Source: Planctomycetota bacterium (GTDB lineage: Bacteria; Planctomycetota; J058; JAJDCP01). Taken from it: a DNA stretch of 64,000 nucleotides. Of this stretch, positions 18,002 to 27,650 are shown piece after piece. Location of the stretch: contig JAJDCP010000084.1 in NCBI GenBank assembly GCA_029260765.1, positions 62,001 through 126,000 of the forward strand. Direction: 5' to 3'. A program made the position numbers and the translations under genes. Under the pieces are notes generated by a model that ran no database searches, was not told where the DNA came from, and saw only the letters and a list, made by a program, of their open reading frames with translations. How positions within the stretch are numbered: the first letter of the stretch is position 1; each line of letters begins with the position of its first letter.

Positions 18002-21000
18002 ATGACGGTTCGACGGCGTCGGCGTGGAGCGATCGCGGCCATGGTCGCGATCATCATCTTCAGCGCGATGATCTTCGTGCTCGCCCTTTCCTGGGAAGAG
18101 ACGGCCTCCGATCTGGTGCAGCGCAGCGTCCAGACCAACGGGTTGGAGGTGAACTCTGCCTACCAGTCAGGCATCGAGGCGGCCCGCAGCCAGACCGTCA
18201 GCCAGATCGGGATCTGGGACATGAACACCGAAGATCCTGACGACGACGACATGCTGAGCCTGTACAGCTGGGGTAGCGACGGCAGCCCCAAGATGGTCAG
18301 CCTGCCGCAAGACTTCATGTTCTCCGTCGCAGAGACCTGGCCAATCCACAACCGCGTCTGGGGCGCAGCGCACGCGATCAAGCCGCCGATCCAGGACTTC
18401 TACATGGCTGGCCACCAGCAGCCCGCGCTGTCGGTGAACTATGAGCAGCGCATCATGGACACGCTGGCCTTCGCCCGCAATATGGCGCAGTGGAAGCACG
18501 CCTGGTACGGCTTCACCGGCCCCGACCGGGCCTCGGGCATCTACACGTTCAACGTCCCCACAGCGGGCGAGTTGCGGTTCGCCGACGCCAGCGCCTGGGG
18601 CGTTGAGCTGCGTTCGCTGCACCCCCTGGTCTCGCTTGGCTTTGACCATACGGGCGAGTATAGCCTGCGGGCCAACAACTACTTCCGCGCGCCGGTGCCC
18701 GAGACCCAGCCCGACTCGCTCTGGCTGCCGGCTTTCGCCCTGCAGCTCGACAGCTGTGACATCGCGGGCGGCGACGCACCACTCAAACGGCTGGAAGCCA
18801 TCGACAAGATGCGCCAGTTCAACCTCTCCAGCAGCACCTCGGGGACGGCGCCGGCCAAGTACTTCGTGCCGACCTACCACATGCTGCGCTGGGACGGTGG
18901 AAGGGTCGAGGACAGCGCGACGAAGGGACACACACTGCTGCGGGTTCCCAGGGTCCCTCCCTTAGAAGACTGCTACTGGCCGATGGACGACCCCGACTCG
19001 TCCAAGTATGTCTTCGACCCCAACGACGTGCGACTGATCGCGAACGACGAGTCCCTCCGAAACTCGGGCGACGGGTACGGGATGGCGGGAACGGGGCTGC
19101 AGCTGACTGGCGGCGGCTATCTGCGCTACCACTCTGGGGGGCTCCCCATCCCCACCACCGCGCTCAATCTGCACTTCTGGGTGAAGCTGGATGCCGGGTC
19201 GCCGCGGAACAACCAGCTGATCATGCACATGGGGGAGCACTTCGGGCTCCAGCTGCTCAGCACGGGCCAGCTCCGCTGGTACTGGAACAAGGTCACCGAC
19301 CTGAGCGCAGCGTGGGACAGTGTTACAACCAGTGGAGCTGCCAAAGACTGGAGCCGCTGGCACCACATCGCGATCAACCAGCGTCTGATCACCAGCGGCG
19401 CCAACCAGAACTGGCGCATCACCTGCGTGATCGACGGGCAGCACCAGACCTTCACGGTGTCAGCGGGCGCAACCGCCGACAACCCGCGGATGGGGACCGG
19501 TGGCGCCCCCTTCTTCCATGTGGGCGGCACCGCCGCCACGCTGGCCGGAGGTCCCGCGACGCCGTCTGGCACCATCGAGCTCGACGAGCTGCACTACCGC
19601 GACTCTTCCTTCCCGGTCTTCGACAACCGTTCGGTGAACGGGCTGGTGCCGTGTGCCTTTCCCGGAGATCCGAATGCGACCGGTAGCGGTCCCAAGCAAT
19701 GGTTCGCCTCGAGGTTCATCGAATACGTGTCGGGTGTGCCGTACATCGTGACCGACGACTTGATCCTTCAGACGGACCCGATGCCGTGGGGCATGTCGGA
19801 TGCCGATCCGGCTTACTACGACATCCTCGACAGCGGCTTCACCATCGAGCTGCGGGTGCATCGCAACCTGGGCACCAGCTGGGCGCTGCAGGCGCCTGTG
19901 GTCCAGAAGATGCTCGGCTTCGGGGTCGACGAGCCCAACTGGCACATCAAGGTCTCCGACGCAGGGCAGGTCTACTTCGGTTACCGCACCAGCGGAGGCG
20001 CCAGCTACGGGATCGGCCACCCGGGCACTCCCTATCCGCCGAACTCCGGGAACCGGCTCGAGGCAGGTGACACGCGCCTGATCACGATCACGGGAGAGGT
20101 GCGTACCGATGGCCGGCTCTACTACTTCATCGGTGTGGACGGCGACGTGCACGCCCATGACAGTTCGGGCAACAGCATCCGCACCGGCGCGGGGGACTTC
20201 CTGATCGATGCCGACACGAGCGCGGACAACAACGGCAACTTCTGGATCGACGACTTCCGTGTGACCAGCGCCTTCAGCCCCCAATACGCTGCCGACTTCA
20301 CGCTCCCCGACTACACTGTGCACAGCCCTGGAGCGATCGAGCAGGTCAGCGACTACCCGGCGGCAGCTTTCGGCCCTGACACGGCCTGGGGGGACAGCTG
20401 GAAGATCGGACACGGCTCCTACGTCGAGCTTCCCAATCCGCTCGATAGCAGCAAAGAAGGCTTCACCTTCGAGACCTGGGTCAAACGCGACGGGGCCCAG
20501 GCTCAGGGGTGCATCGGAGGAATCTACGACATCACCCGGCCGGTGGGCGAGCTCGGCTGGTTCTTGGCCATCGACGAGCTCGGCGACGTCTGGTTCCGCT
20601 ACCGGCGCGACACGGGCGCCATCGGAGGCAACAAGACAGGAATCAACCTCCCACCCGACCAATGGCGCTACCTGACTTTCGTCTACGACAACACCACCAG
20701 GCAGATGTGGACCCATGCGGGCTATCCCGACGCGCTGACCGTCGACAGCTCGGGTTCGCCGGCCTACGCCCAGGGCATCTACTGGGGACGGACCAACGGC
20801 GTGGCCGCCCCGACGCTCGACACCACGACCCCCTTCCGGATCGGGATGCCCTACAACATGGGCACGGTCTACGACCGGACCCGTGGCGCCTATCCGGGCA
20901 GCGACCTGCTCATCCACAGCCCGATGTTCAAGCCCTACAAAGACACCAGCTACACGCAGAAGAAGGGCATCCATCCGCCCTTCACCGAGTCGCCGCTGAT

Positions 21001-24000
21001 CCAACCGGTCGCCGCGATCGAAGATCTGCGCGCCCGCTTGGCGGGCCCGCATGATCCGCGCGGCCCCGCCTATGACAGCGGACGCTACTGGCTGGAGGCC
21101 GGCCGCAGCGGTGTACAGGTGCCGGATCCTGTCGGCACGTTCCTCAAGCCCGAAGATGGCTTCTCCGCACAATTCTGGTTGTACCAGGACGTCAAGGGCG
21201 CTTGGGGAGGCATAGTTGCCAGCAAGTGGACGGGCCGCCTGGACCCGTCGCCGCCCGGCGGCACGACGGGCGAGTCCTGCAACAGCTTCTTCATCCGCAG
21301 CTACGACGATGGCCTGGGTGTGGGCGGGGGCAAGATCCGCCTGGGATTGCAGGTGGCAGGCCAACGGCTGCGCACCTTCGACGGTCCGGCGGGCATGGAG
21401 ATGAACAAGGCGCACCATGTGGTGGTGGTCTACGACCCCGCCCTGCAGCGTGTCTCCATCGGCGTCGACGGCAGCTTCAGACATTATGAGGGGAACAAGT
21501 TCATCGAGCCGCTGTACACCAACGCAGTCTCGTTGGAGATCGGCGGCAACCAGCTGCTGGGGTCCCCTGTGACGGCCGACTACCAGTACTTCATCGACGA
21601 CTTCAAGTACTACCCCGAGCCGCTGCGCGAGTTCTATGCCTTCCCCAGCCGCAGCCCGATCGCGGCTCCCTGGTGCGCGCCCACGGCGCCCGAGCGCAAG
21701 ATCAACAACTGGATGACCAGCGGTGTGGCGGGAGTGATGGGAACCTCGGCGCTGCAGATGCGCGCCGGGCACCTCAGCTTTCAGCCGCAGGACGCGAGCT
21801 GCTACTGGTGGGATCCGATCCGAGAAGACGCCTGGCAGGCGATGATGACGGCGATGGTCAAGATCGGGGCCGGCGGACGCGAGTACATCGTGCTGTCGAA
21901 CTGGCGCGAATTCGACGACATGCGGCGTTACAAGATCGGCATCAACCGCAACAACGAGCTCTATTACGCCTTCACCGACGATGGTCTGCGTTCAAGTCTG
22001 GAGTCCTGCCGTGTCGGCACCCTGCGGCGTCTGACCCCGGGGAAATGGCATCAGATCATCGTCGCTTTCGACAAGTGGGATCCGGGTTTTCCCAGTCCTG
22101 TCTACCTCGGGGTGGGCGCGGCGAGCGATGGCTTGCCGAGCGAGAACTACGACAACTACGACGTCGATGTGGTCAGCTACGGCACCAACGCCTGGCTGGC
22201 CGATCTGGAGACGCCGAGCAGCCCGCCGTTCGCGACCCATGGCGGACCGAGCACGGTGGGGGGCAAGGCGCCCTACGATACCACGCCCGGGGGAACCGGC
22301 GGCCTCCTCAGCATCGACCGGCTGATGATCCTCGACGAGTTCGACCCGCTGTTGTGCCAGGACCACACGGGCCTGTTTGCCAGCGACTCCCTCTACACCG
22401 CCGGCCTTCCCGTGCGGGTCAGCGACAACCCCTGGGGACAGCTGGTGGGCGACTCGGCCCAGGCCAGCACCTACAGCTACGACTTCGATCCGGTCGAGGG
22501 CCAGAACTTCTATCTGGGCAACTGGGACAACAGCGATGTGATCGGCAGCTGGCTGGTTCCCTACAAGACCTTCGCGGATGGCTATGGAGACGATTTCAGC
22601 CTGAAGTTCTGGCTCAAGATGCAGACTACACCGCCGACCAACCTCGCCGACGGGCGCCACATTGTGGTGTCGAAGTGGTCTGAGCTTTCCAGCGGGCGCA
22701 GCTTCAAAGCAGAGCTCAATCCGTACCCCGGCGATGCGACTGCCCACCAGCTGACGTTCCTGCTCAGCTCAACCGGCAACGATGTGATCGTCTACAGCTA
22801 TCCGAACAAGCTGCTGGTCAACAACTGGCACCACATCTATCTGGCGTTCCAGAACGGCCGGCTGACGGCCAACGTCGACGGCTTCATCGACACCGTCGAC
22901 CTGTCAGCGACCCTGACGCAGGTCTATGAGTGCAAGGCGCCGCTGTATTTCGGCCGCAGCCAGACCGAGCGGCCCAGCAACGGCAGCGACAAGATGCTGC
23001 TCAACGAGATCGTGATGCAGCAGATGGCCCTGCCCTGGTTCGAGGTCGACCGCCTCGGTCCTGGTGGCTGGGTACCGGCTGCCTGGGACGTGCCGGGTCG
23101 GCCGTATCCCCTGCACAGCTTCCCGCGCTTCGACTACCACTGCGGGCCCGACGCGGCGACCGTGCCGGCCTTCGAGGGCGGACCCCACGTCTGGCGGGCG
23201 GGCCCGGCCAACACCGACCTGCTCGACCGCTGCGTGCAGCTCAAGCTCGAAGCCGGCGCAGCCGACCCGGCGACCGGCCAGTACCTGCTCGCCAGTCTGC
23301 CCAATGAATACAAGACCCTGCAGGAGTTCACGTTCGATTTCTGGACCTATGTGGACATCCCGGCGGATGGCCGCCCGCGCAGCCTGCTCGGCCATGGCAG
23401 CACCTACCGCGATAACCTCGGCAACCCCAAGAGCTCCGATGCCTGGGAGCTGATGGCGCGCAATGTGGGCGGGGGCCTTCGCGTCGGTCTGGACACCAAG
23501 TCGCTCGGGGACTCGATCAATGGTTGGGCGTTCGACGTTTCCGGCGCGCTGGTGCCGCGCACCTGGACCCATATCGGTCTGATCTTCGATGGCTATGACA
23601 AGAGCCTCTCTTCGGGCACAGTGATCCTGTACATCAATGGCTTCGAGGTCGGACGCGCCGGCATCGGCATCGCTGCCTTCAAACTGCTCGGTTGTCCGCT
23701 CTGGCTGGGTTGCTCGCCGACGCAGGACGACCTGTTCCTGGCGACGCATAGCGACGACTCCGAGATCCTGATCGACGAGATCCGCTACCTCGATCGGGCT
23801 CTGACCGATTGGCGGATCTCGACGGGCACGCCGCGCTTCGATCCCCTGCAGCTGATCCACCATCGCCGCTACACGGGCTTGCCCGTACTGAGCCTGCGGG
23901 AAGGCGACAGTCTGGGCTTCACTGTCTCCTATCCCACCACAGGCAATTCCACCGTGCCGCGCATCGACAGCTGGGTGAAGAACATCATGTCGGAGAAATA

Positions 24001-24043
24001 CCTGCTCGACGTTCGACGCCGCGGCTCGCACAGCGAGGACTGA
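18002..24043 (+). CDS. Giant membrane-anchored protein with seven LamG-like repeats
   Basis: A 2013-residue protein. The N-terminus (MTVRRRRRG then a hydrophobic stretch, residues ~9-31) looks like a pilin/TadE-type or signal-anchor segment. After a unique ~300-residue region come seven concanavalin/LamG-like (Laminin_G_3) units, at about residues 323-536, 613-754, 804-990, 1028-1206, 1250-1450, 1500-1680 and 1753-1940. Each shows the pattern of a FTxExW/FWLK strand, a W-HH or W-H turn, and a closing IDxxRY/IDDFxY strand. Such domains bind carbohydrate or protein ligands. No C-terminal anchor is seen. The ATG at 18002 has an excellent GGAGG. Likely role is adhesion or polymer binding at the cell surface. 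A TPR gene follows after 102 nt. Confidence 0.82.
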   Translation: MTVRRRRRGAIAAMVAIIIFSAMIFVLALSWEETASDLVQRSVQTNGLEVNSAYQSGIEAARSQTVSQIGIWDMNTEDPDDDDMLSLYSWGSDGSPKMVSLPQDFMFSVAETWPIHNRVWGAAHAIKPPIQDFYMAGHQQPALSVNYEQRIMDTLAFARNMAQWKHAWYGFTGPDRASGIYTFNVPTAGELRFADASAWGVELRSLHPLVSLGFDHTGEYSLRANNYFRAPVPETQPDSLWLPAFALQLDSCDIAGGDAPLKRLEAIDKMRQFNLSSSTSGTAPAKYFVPTYHMLRWDGGRVEDSATKGHTLLRVPRVPPLEDCYWPMDDPDSSKYVFDPNDVRLIANDESLRNSGDGYGMAGTGLQLTGGGYLRYHSGGLPIPTTALNLHFWVKLDAGSPRNNQLIMHMGEHFGLQLLSTGQLRWYWNKVTDLSAAWDSVTTSGAAKDWSRWHHIAINQRLITSGANQNWRITCVIDGQHQTFTVSAGATADNPRMGTGGAPFFHVGGTAATLAGGPATPSGTIELDELHYRDSSFPVFDNRSVNGLVPCAFPGDPNATGSGPKQWFASRFIEYVSGVPYIVTDDLILQTDPMPWGMSDADPAYYDILDSGFTIELRVHRNLGTSWALQAPVVQKMLGFGVDEPNWHIKVSDAGQVYFGYRTSGGASYGIGHPGTPYPPNSGNRLEAGDTRLITITGEVRTDGRLYYFIGVDGDVHAHDSSGNSIRTGAGDFLIDADTSADNNGNFWIDDFRVTSAFSPQYAADFTLPDYTVHSPGAIEQVSDYPAAAFGPDTAWGDSWKIGHGSYVELPNPLDSSKEGFTFETWVKRDGAQAQGCIGGIYDITRPVGELGWFLAIDELGDVWFRYRRDTGAIGGNKTGINLPPDQWRYLTFVYDNTTRQMWTHAGYPDALTVDSSGSPAYAQGIYWGRTNGVAAPTLDTTTPFRIGMPYNMGTVYDRTRGAYPGSDLLIHSPMFKPYKDTSYTQKKGIHPPFTESPLIQPVAAIEDLRARLAGPHDPRGPAYDSGRYWLEAGRSGVQVPDPVGTFLKPEDGFSAQFWLYQDVKGAWGGIVASKWTGRLDPSPPGGTTGESCNSFFIRSYDDGLGVGGGKIRLGLQVAGQRLRTFDGPAGMEMNKAHHVVVVYDPALQRVSIGVDGSFRHYEGNKFIEPLYTNAVSLEIGGNQLLGSPVTADYQYFIDDFKYYPEPLREFYAFPSRSPIAAPWCAPTAPERKINNWMTSGVAGVMGTSALQMRAGHLSFQPQDASCYWWDPIREDAWQAMMTAMVKIGAGGREYIVLSNWREFDDMRRYKIGINRNNELYYAFTDDGLRSSLESCRVGTLRRLTPGKWHQIIVAFDKWDPGFPSPVYLGVGAASDGLPSENYDNYDVDVVSYGTNAWLADLETPSSPPFATHGGPSTVGGKAPYDTTPGGTGGLLSIDRLMILDEFDPLLCQDHTGLFASDSLYTAGLPVRVSDNPWGQLVGDSAQASTYSYDFDPVEGQNFYLGNWDNSDVIGSWLVPYKTFADGYGDDFSLKFWLKMQTTPPTNLADGRHIVVSKWSELSSGRSFKAELNPYPGDATAHQLTFLLSSTGNDVIVYSYPNKLLVNNWHHIYLAFQNGRLTANVDGFIDTVDLSATLTQVYECKAPLYFGRSQTERPSNGSDKMLLNEIVMQQMALPWFEVDRLGPGGWVPAAWDVPGRPYPLHSFPRFDYHCGPDAATVPAFEGGPHVWRAGPANTDLLDRCVQLKLEAGAADPATGQYLLASLPNEYKTLQEFTFDFWTYVDIPADGRPRSLLGHGSTYRDNLGNPKSSDAWELMARNVGGGLRVGLDTKSLGDSINGWAFDVSGALVPRTWTHIGLIFDGYDKSLSSGTVILYINGFEVGRAGIGIAAFKLLGCPLWLGCSPTQDDLFLATHSDDSEILIDEIRYLDRALTDWRISTGTPRFDPLQLIHHRRYTGLPVLSLREGDSLGFTVSYPTTGNSTVPRIDSWVKNIMSEKYLLDVRRRGSHSED

Positions 24044-24145
24044 CGCAGCGAGACCAGCCGGCAGCTGCAGCGAGTCCTTGCGGTCGCGGGCCTGGCCTGG
24101 CACATTGAAGGGGCTTTCGCCTAGCCGCCGTCGCAGGAGGTCCCC

Positions 24146-24958
24146 TTGGGGTCGGAACTCGTCTGGGAATCGTGGAACAGTTTCACGGGCAGCCACGAAG
24201 ATGCGGCCGAAGAGCCCTCCTCCGACCGGGTCAGCGGCGCGCCGTCCAACGGGGAGATCACCTGTGTCATCGAGAAGGACGAAGCGCTCACTCCTATCAT
24301 CAGTTTGATCGAAAAGGGCGACCTCGAGCAGGCGTATGGCAGCCTGAAGTCTTTCCTCGAGCGCAGGCCCGAGCACGCGGGCGCGCACAAGTGGCTGGGC
24401 TTGTTGTTGCGCCATCGTCACGACAAGCAGGCCCTCGAACATCTGCGTCAATGGCGCGATGCTGAGGGCTCAGGGCCCGAAGCGCGATTCGAGTGTGGTG
24501 ATGCCCTGCTCGAGTTTGGACGCTACGGTGAAGCCGAAGCCAACTACCGCCATCTGCTCTCGTCGCCCCATATGGTCGGAGCCCTGATCGAAATGGCCCA
24601 GGCGCGGGTCTTTCAGGGCAAGCCCTTCGTGTACCTGCTCGATGCGGCCTACTCCATCGACGCCCGCCGTACGCGCCGCTACATCGGAGAGATGTGGACC
24701 TTTCCCCGCAGCAAGGTCGAGGCTGAAAACCCTTGGTCGCTTGCCATTGCGGCCGCCTATCTCGGCGTGGGCAAGGGCGACCTTGCCGAGCTCGCGGAAG
24801 CCGGACGCGTGCCGGTGCGGGTCGGGATCGGCGACGAGCCATGGAGTTTCAGTGGGGGCGAGCTGAGTGCCTTCGCAGATCTGATGAACCGCTACTCCCT
24901 GCGTGACCCGGCCTACGGCAAGAACCAGCACGAGGCCGAAGTCCTGGCGGGCACCTGA
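24146..24958 (+). CDS. TPR-like repeat protein
   Basis: A 270-residue cytosolic protein with tetratricopeptide-like helices at about residues 45-160 (IEKGDLEQAYGSLKSFLERR, HKWLGLLLRHRHDKQALEHL, ALLEFGRYGEAEANYRHLL). The N-terminal 40 residues are acidic and probably disordered. The start is TTG at 24146: a strong GCAGGAGG lies 5-9 nt upstream and there is no in-frame ATG before the repeats. It follows the giant LamG gene in the same direction by 102 nt and may serve it, for example as an assembly or export helper (inference). Confidence 0.68.
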   Translation: MGSELVWESWNSFTGSHEDAAEEPSSDRVSGAPSNGEITCVIEKDEALTPIISLIEKGDLEQAYGSLKSFLERRPEHAGAHKWLGLLLRHRHDKQALEHLRQWRDAEGSGPEARFECGDALLEFGRYGEAEANYRHLLSSPHMVGALIEMAQARVFQGKPFVYLLDAAYSIDARRTRRYIGEMWTFPRSKVEAENPWSLAIAAAYLGVGKGDLAELAEAGRVPVRVGIGDEPWSFSGGELSAFADLMNRYSLRDPAYGKNQHEAEVLAGT

Positions 24959-24965
24959 GCAGCCT

Positions 24966-25814
24966 TCAGTGTGTCCGGCAGCGCCGCACCAACGCGGCGA
25001 CCAGGCGCTGCAAGGCCGGCGGATGCTGCAGCAAGAACAACGATGGCTCGATCAGCTCCAGCTCCATCAGCATCGGTCGCCCTTTGGGACCGCGCACCAT
25101 ATCGACCCGCGCGTACAACAGCTCTGCAGCGATGGGCGCGAGCACGGTCTCGGCCAGCTCCTGTTCGGCGGGGCGGACAGGCAGCGCGTCGGAGACGGAT
25201 TCGTCCGCGCCTGCAAAACGAGGGTTTTTCCGAACTGCGTGGCTGATGGCCCCGTCGATCCAGACCACAGCCCGCTCGCCATCCTGCTCGACCTGCTCGA
25301 GATAGGGCTGGACCAAAACATCTGTGCCCGCCAGCAAGGCCCTGAAGCGTTCTCCTTCCCCTGGCTCTCCGGTGCACACAAAGGTCTCGTAGGAGCCCGC
25401 CGAGACCGCTGGTTTCACCACAGCCCGCGCCCACCGCTCGTGCCGCAGCAGCTCCGCGAGCCGCGCGCGGGAGCCCCGTTGCAGACAGCGGGTGGGAACC
25501 ACCGGCAGGCCGCGGGCGGCCAGCTCGAGCAGGTAGCGCTTGTGGTAGTTCCCTCGAACCACGGGCAACGGGTTGAGCAGGCAGCTGACCCGCGCGGCGC
25601 GCTCGGCCCAGGCCAGGAAGTCCTGCGGCTGCCGGAAGTAGTTCCAGCACGAGCGCAGCACCGTCAGCGTGGCGTCCCGCCAGGGCACCGCATCATCGTC
25701 CCAGGCGCGCCAGTGCGCGGACAGTCCGGCCTCCACAAGCGCGTCGCGCAGCAAGGCGGCGTCGGGGTCGGGCTCAGGCAGCTGTTGGCAGTGGACCAGA
25801 TGCACATCGCTCAC
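24966..25814 (-). CDS. ATP-grasp ligase, DcsG-like
   Basis: A 282-residue ATP-grasp protein. Visible elements are AVVKPAVSAGSYET (ATP-binding Lys and loop), VLVQPYLEQVEQDGERAVVW and LYARVDMVRG, then MELELIEPSLFL with the Mg2+ ligands. This pattern fits the group that includes the cycloserine-pathway enzyme DcsG and many uncharacterised ligases. It should join a carboxylate to an amine, or close a ring, using ATP. The start is GTG at 25814 with GGAG about 10 nt upstream. It lies 31 nt behind a Ser/Thr kinase gene in the same direction, likely one transcript. The substrate is unknown and no cycloserine genes are near. Confidence 0.75.
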   Translation of the reverse strand: MSDVHLVHCQQLPEPDPDAALLRDALVEAGLSAHWRAWDDDAVPWRDATLTVLRSCWNYFRQPQDFLAWAERAARVSCLLNPLPVVRGNYHKRYLLELAARGLPVVPTRCLQRGSRARLAELLRHERWARAVVKPAVSAGSYETFVCTGEPGEGERFRALLAGTDVLVQPYLEQVEQDGERAVVWIDGAISHAVRKNPRFAGADESVSDALPVRPAEQELAETVLAPIAAELLYARVDMVRGPKGRPMLMELELIEPSLFLLQHPPALQRLVAALVRRCRTH

Positions 25815-25845
25815 AGACGTATCTCCAGCGCGGGCTGCAATGGAA

Positions 25846-27495
25846 TCAATGGGCCTGGAGCAGCACCGGAGAGGGCATGGTCTGGCGGGTGTCTTCGACC
25901 ACAGGGGCTGCCGTGATGCCGAACAGCGCGCCCTGCTCCTGCCACCAGGCCCGCGCATCCTCCTGACTCCACGGCGCACTCTGCTGGCAGGCGCGCAGGG
26001 CTTTGTCCAGAGCAGCCGCGCTCGCTGGACGCTCCGCCGGTTCCTTGGCCAGGCAGGCCATCACCAGCTCTTCGAGGTCTGCTGGGATCTTCTGCTCGGT
26101 GCGCGAAGACAGCGGGGGAGGGGGTGTCTTGAGATGGTCGACCATCATATGGAAAGCGCTGGAGCTCTCGAACACCAAGCGGCCGGTCAACAGAAAGTAG
26201 GCCACACAGCCCAGGGCATAGATATCGGCGCGCGCGTCGACCTGATCGTTGCCGTCGGCCTGCTCCGGAGCCATGAAAGCCGGAGTACCAACCACGAATC
26301 CCTGCTGCGTCAGCTTCGCCGCATCGGGGTCGCGCTTCTCGCACTCCGTACAGGCCACCAGGCCAAAATCCAGCACCTTGACGAAGTCCTCGTCGAGGCC
26401 GATACGGCAGACAAAGATGTTCGCGGGCTTGATGTCCCGGTGCACCATGCCGGCCAGGTGCGCCTCGGCCAGCGACGCACAGGCCTGCCGCAGCAGATGG
26501 ATCACCCGCCCGGGCGCCAGCACCCCCCCGCGCGTGACCAGCGTGTCGAGGTCGACGCCGCGCAGCAGCTCCATCGCGTAGTAGAAGGTGCCCTCGGCGC
26601 TCAAACCGAAATCGTAGAGCTCCACCGTGTGGGGCGAGGTCAGGCCCGCGGTGGTACGGGCCTCGCGGGTGAAGCGCGCCAGGGTCTCTTCCTCAGCGTC
26701 TCCGCCCATGCGCCCGACCAGCTCAGCCTTGATCAGTTTGATCGCGGCGGGCCGCGCCAGCATGGTGTGCTCTCCGCGCCAGACCTCGCCCATCCCGCCG
26801 CTGCCGATGCGCTCGACCAGCTGGTAGCTGCCCAGCGCCTGCGCCCGCTTCTCGGCCTGTCCGCGGCTGCGGGTCAGCTTCAGGATGATGAACACGGGCA
26901 GCATCGCCACCCCGGCGACGATGTAGTTGGGTAGAAAGGTGGTGACCAGCTGGCTCCAAGGCGCGGCCGGCGCCCCGCTGGCGAACAGCCAGAGCCCGTG
27001 GACCAGCGGAGCCATGCTCGCACACAGCAGCAGGGCCATCAGGTTCTTGCGTGGACAGGCGGGGGCGACGAAGGGAATCAGCAGCATCCACAACGCCAGC
27101 CAGGAGAAGGAGAGCATCACCGTCTGCAGCATCTGCTCCCCGGCATAGGCGGGTACGCAGATAACGATGGCCCCGAGCACCTGATAGACCAGCGACAGAC
27201 TCAGGGTCCGGCGGTCGTCGATACGGCTGCTGCGGCAGAGCGCATACATCGCCAGAGACAAAACCAGCAAGGCCAGTTGGGCGATCCGGACACGGCCGAG
27301 CCCCTCAGCAGCGGGCCAGCCCAGCACATCGTAGAAGAGCAGTGTGAGCAGGAAGGTGCCTGCGGGCAGCAGGCACAGCCCCAGGCTCAGCAGGCGCAGA
27401 CGTTCGACGCTCTCGCGGAAGAAGGTGCTCTCCATCAGAGGGTTCGGCGGGCTGTCTGACGACGATGGACGCGCGCGCTCGAGTCTGGCCTGCAT
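25846..27495 (-). CDS. Membrane Ser/Thr protein kinase (PknB type)
   Basis: A 549-residue kinase with reversed order compared with PknB: about six membrane segments come first (residues ~35-210) and the kinase domain last (~225-500). Motifs are intact: G-loop IGSGGMGEV, AIKLIK, VHRDIKPANIFV, VLDFGLVACTE and GTPAFMAPEQ. CTECEKR shortly after the DFG adds two cysteines in the activation segment. The C-terminal ~50 residues are Trp/Gln-rich. An excellent AAGGAGGAG precedes ATG 27495. The multi-pass part is probably the sensor. It is first of a two-gene run with the DcsG-like ligase. Confidence 0.9.
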   Translation of the reverse strand: MQARLERARPSSSDSPPNPLMESTFFRESVERLRLLSLGLCLLPAGTFLLTLLFYDVLGWPAAEGLGRVRIAQLALLVLSLAMYALCRSSRIDDRRTLSLSLVYQVLGAIVICVPAYAGEQMLQTVMLSFSWLALWMLLIPFVAPACPRKNLMALLLCASMAPLVHGLWLFASGAPAAPWSQLVTTFLPNYIVAGVAMLPVFIILKLTRSRGQAEKRAQALGSYQLVERIGSGGMGEVWRGEHTMLARPAAIKLIKAELVGRMGGDAEEETLARFTREARTTAGLTSPHTVELYDFGLSAEGTFYYAMELLRGVDLDTLVTRGGVLAPGRVIHLLRQACASLAEAHLAGMVHRDIKPANIFVCRIGLDEDFVKVLDFGLVACTECEKRDPDAAKLTQQGFVVGTPAFMAPEQADGNDQVDARADIYALGCVAYFLLTGRLVFESSSAFHMMVDHLKTPPPPLSSRTEQKIPADLEELVMACLAKEPAERPASAAALDKALRACQQSAPWSQEDARAWWQEQGALFGITAAPVVEDTRQTMPSPVLLQAH

Positions 27496-27650
27496 CGTCT
27501 CCTCCTTGAAAATGCGGTGTGCTCTGCCGGGCCGCTCATCCTCTCTAACGTAACTCTTTCAGTTCTGATTCCGAAGCCCTGGCATCGGAAGCCTGCCACG
27601 GCTGCCGCGCGCCAATTGCAATGCGCGCTCGGTTTGGTAGGCTACGGTCC

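Noticed and set aside
19460..21772. 770-residue minus-strand open frame opposite the LamG gene
   Set aside because: Antisense shadow; the plus-strand frame has clear repeats and a strong start.
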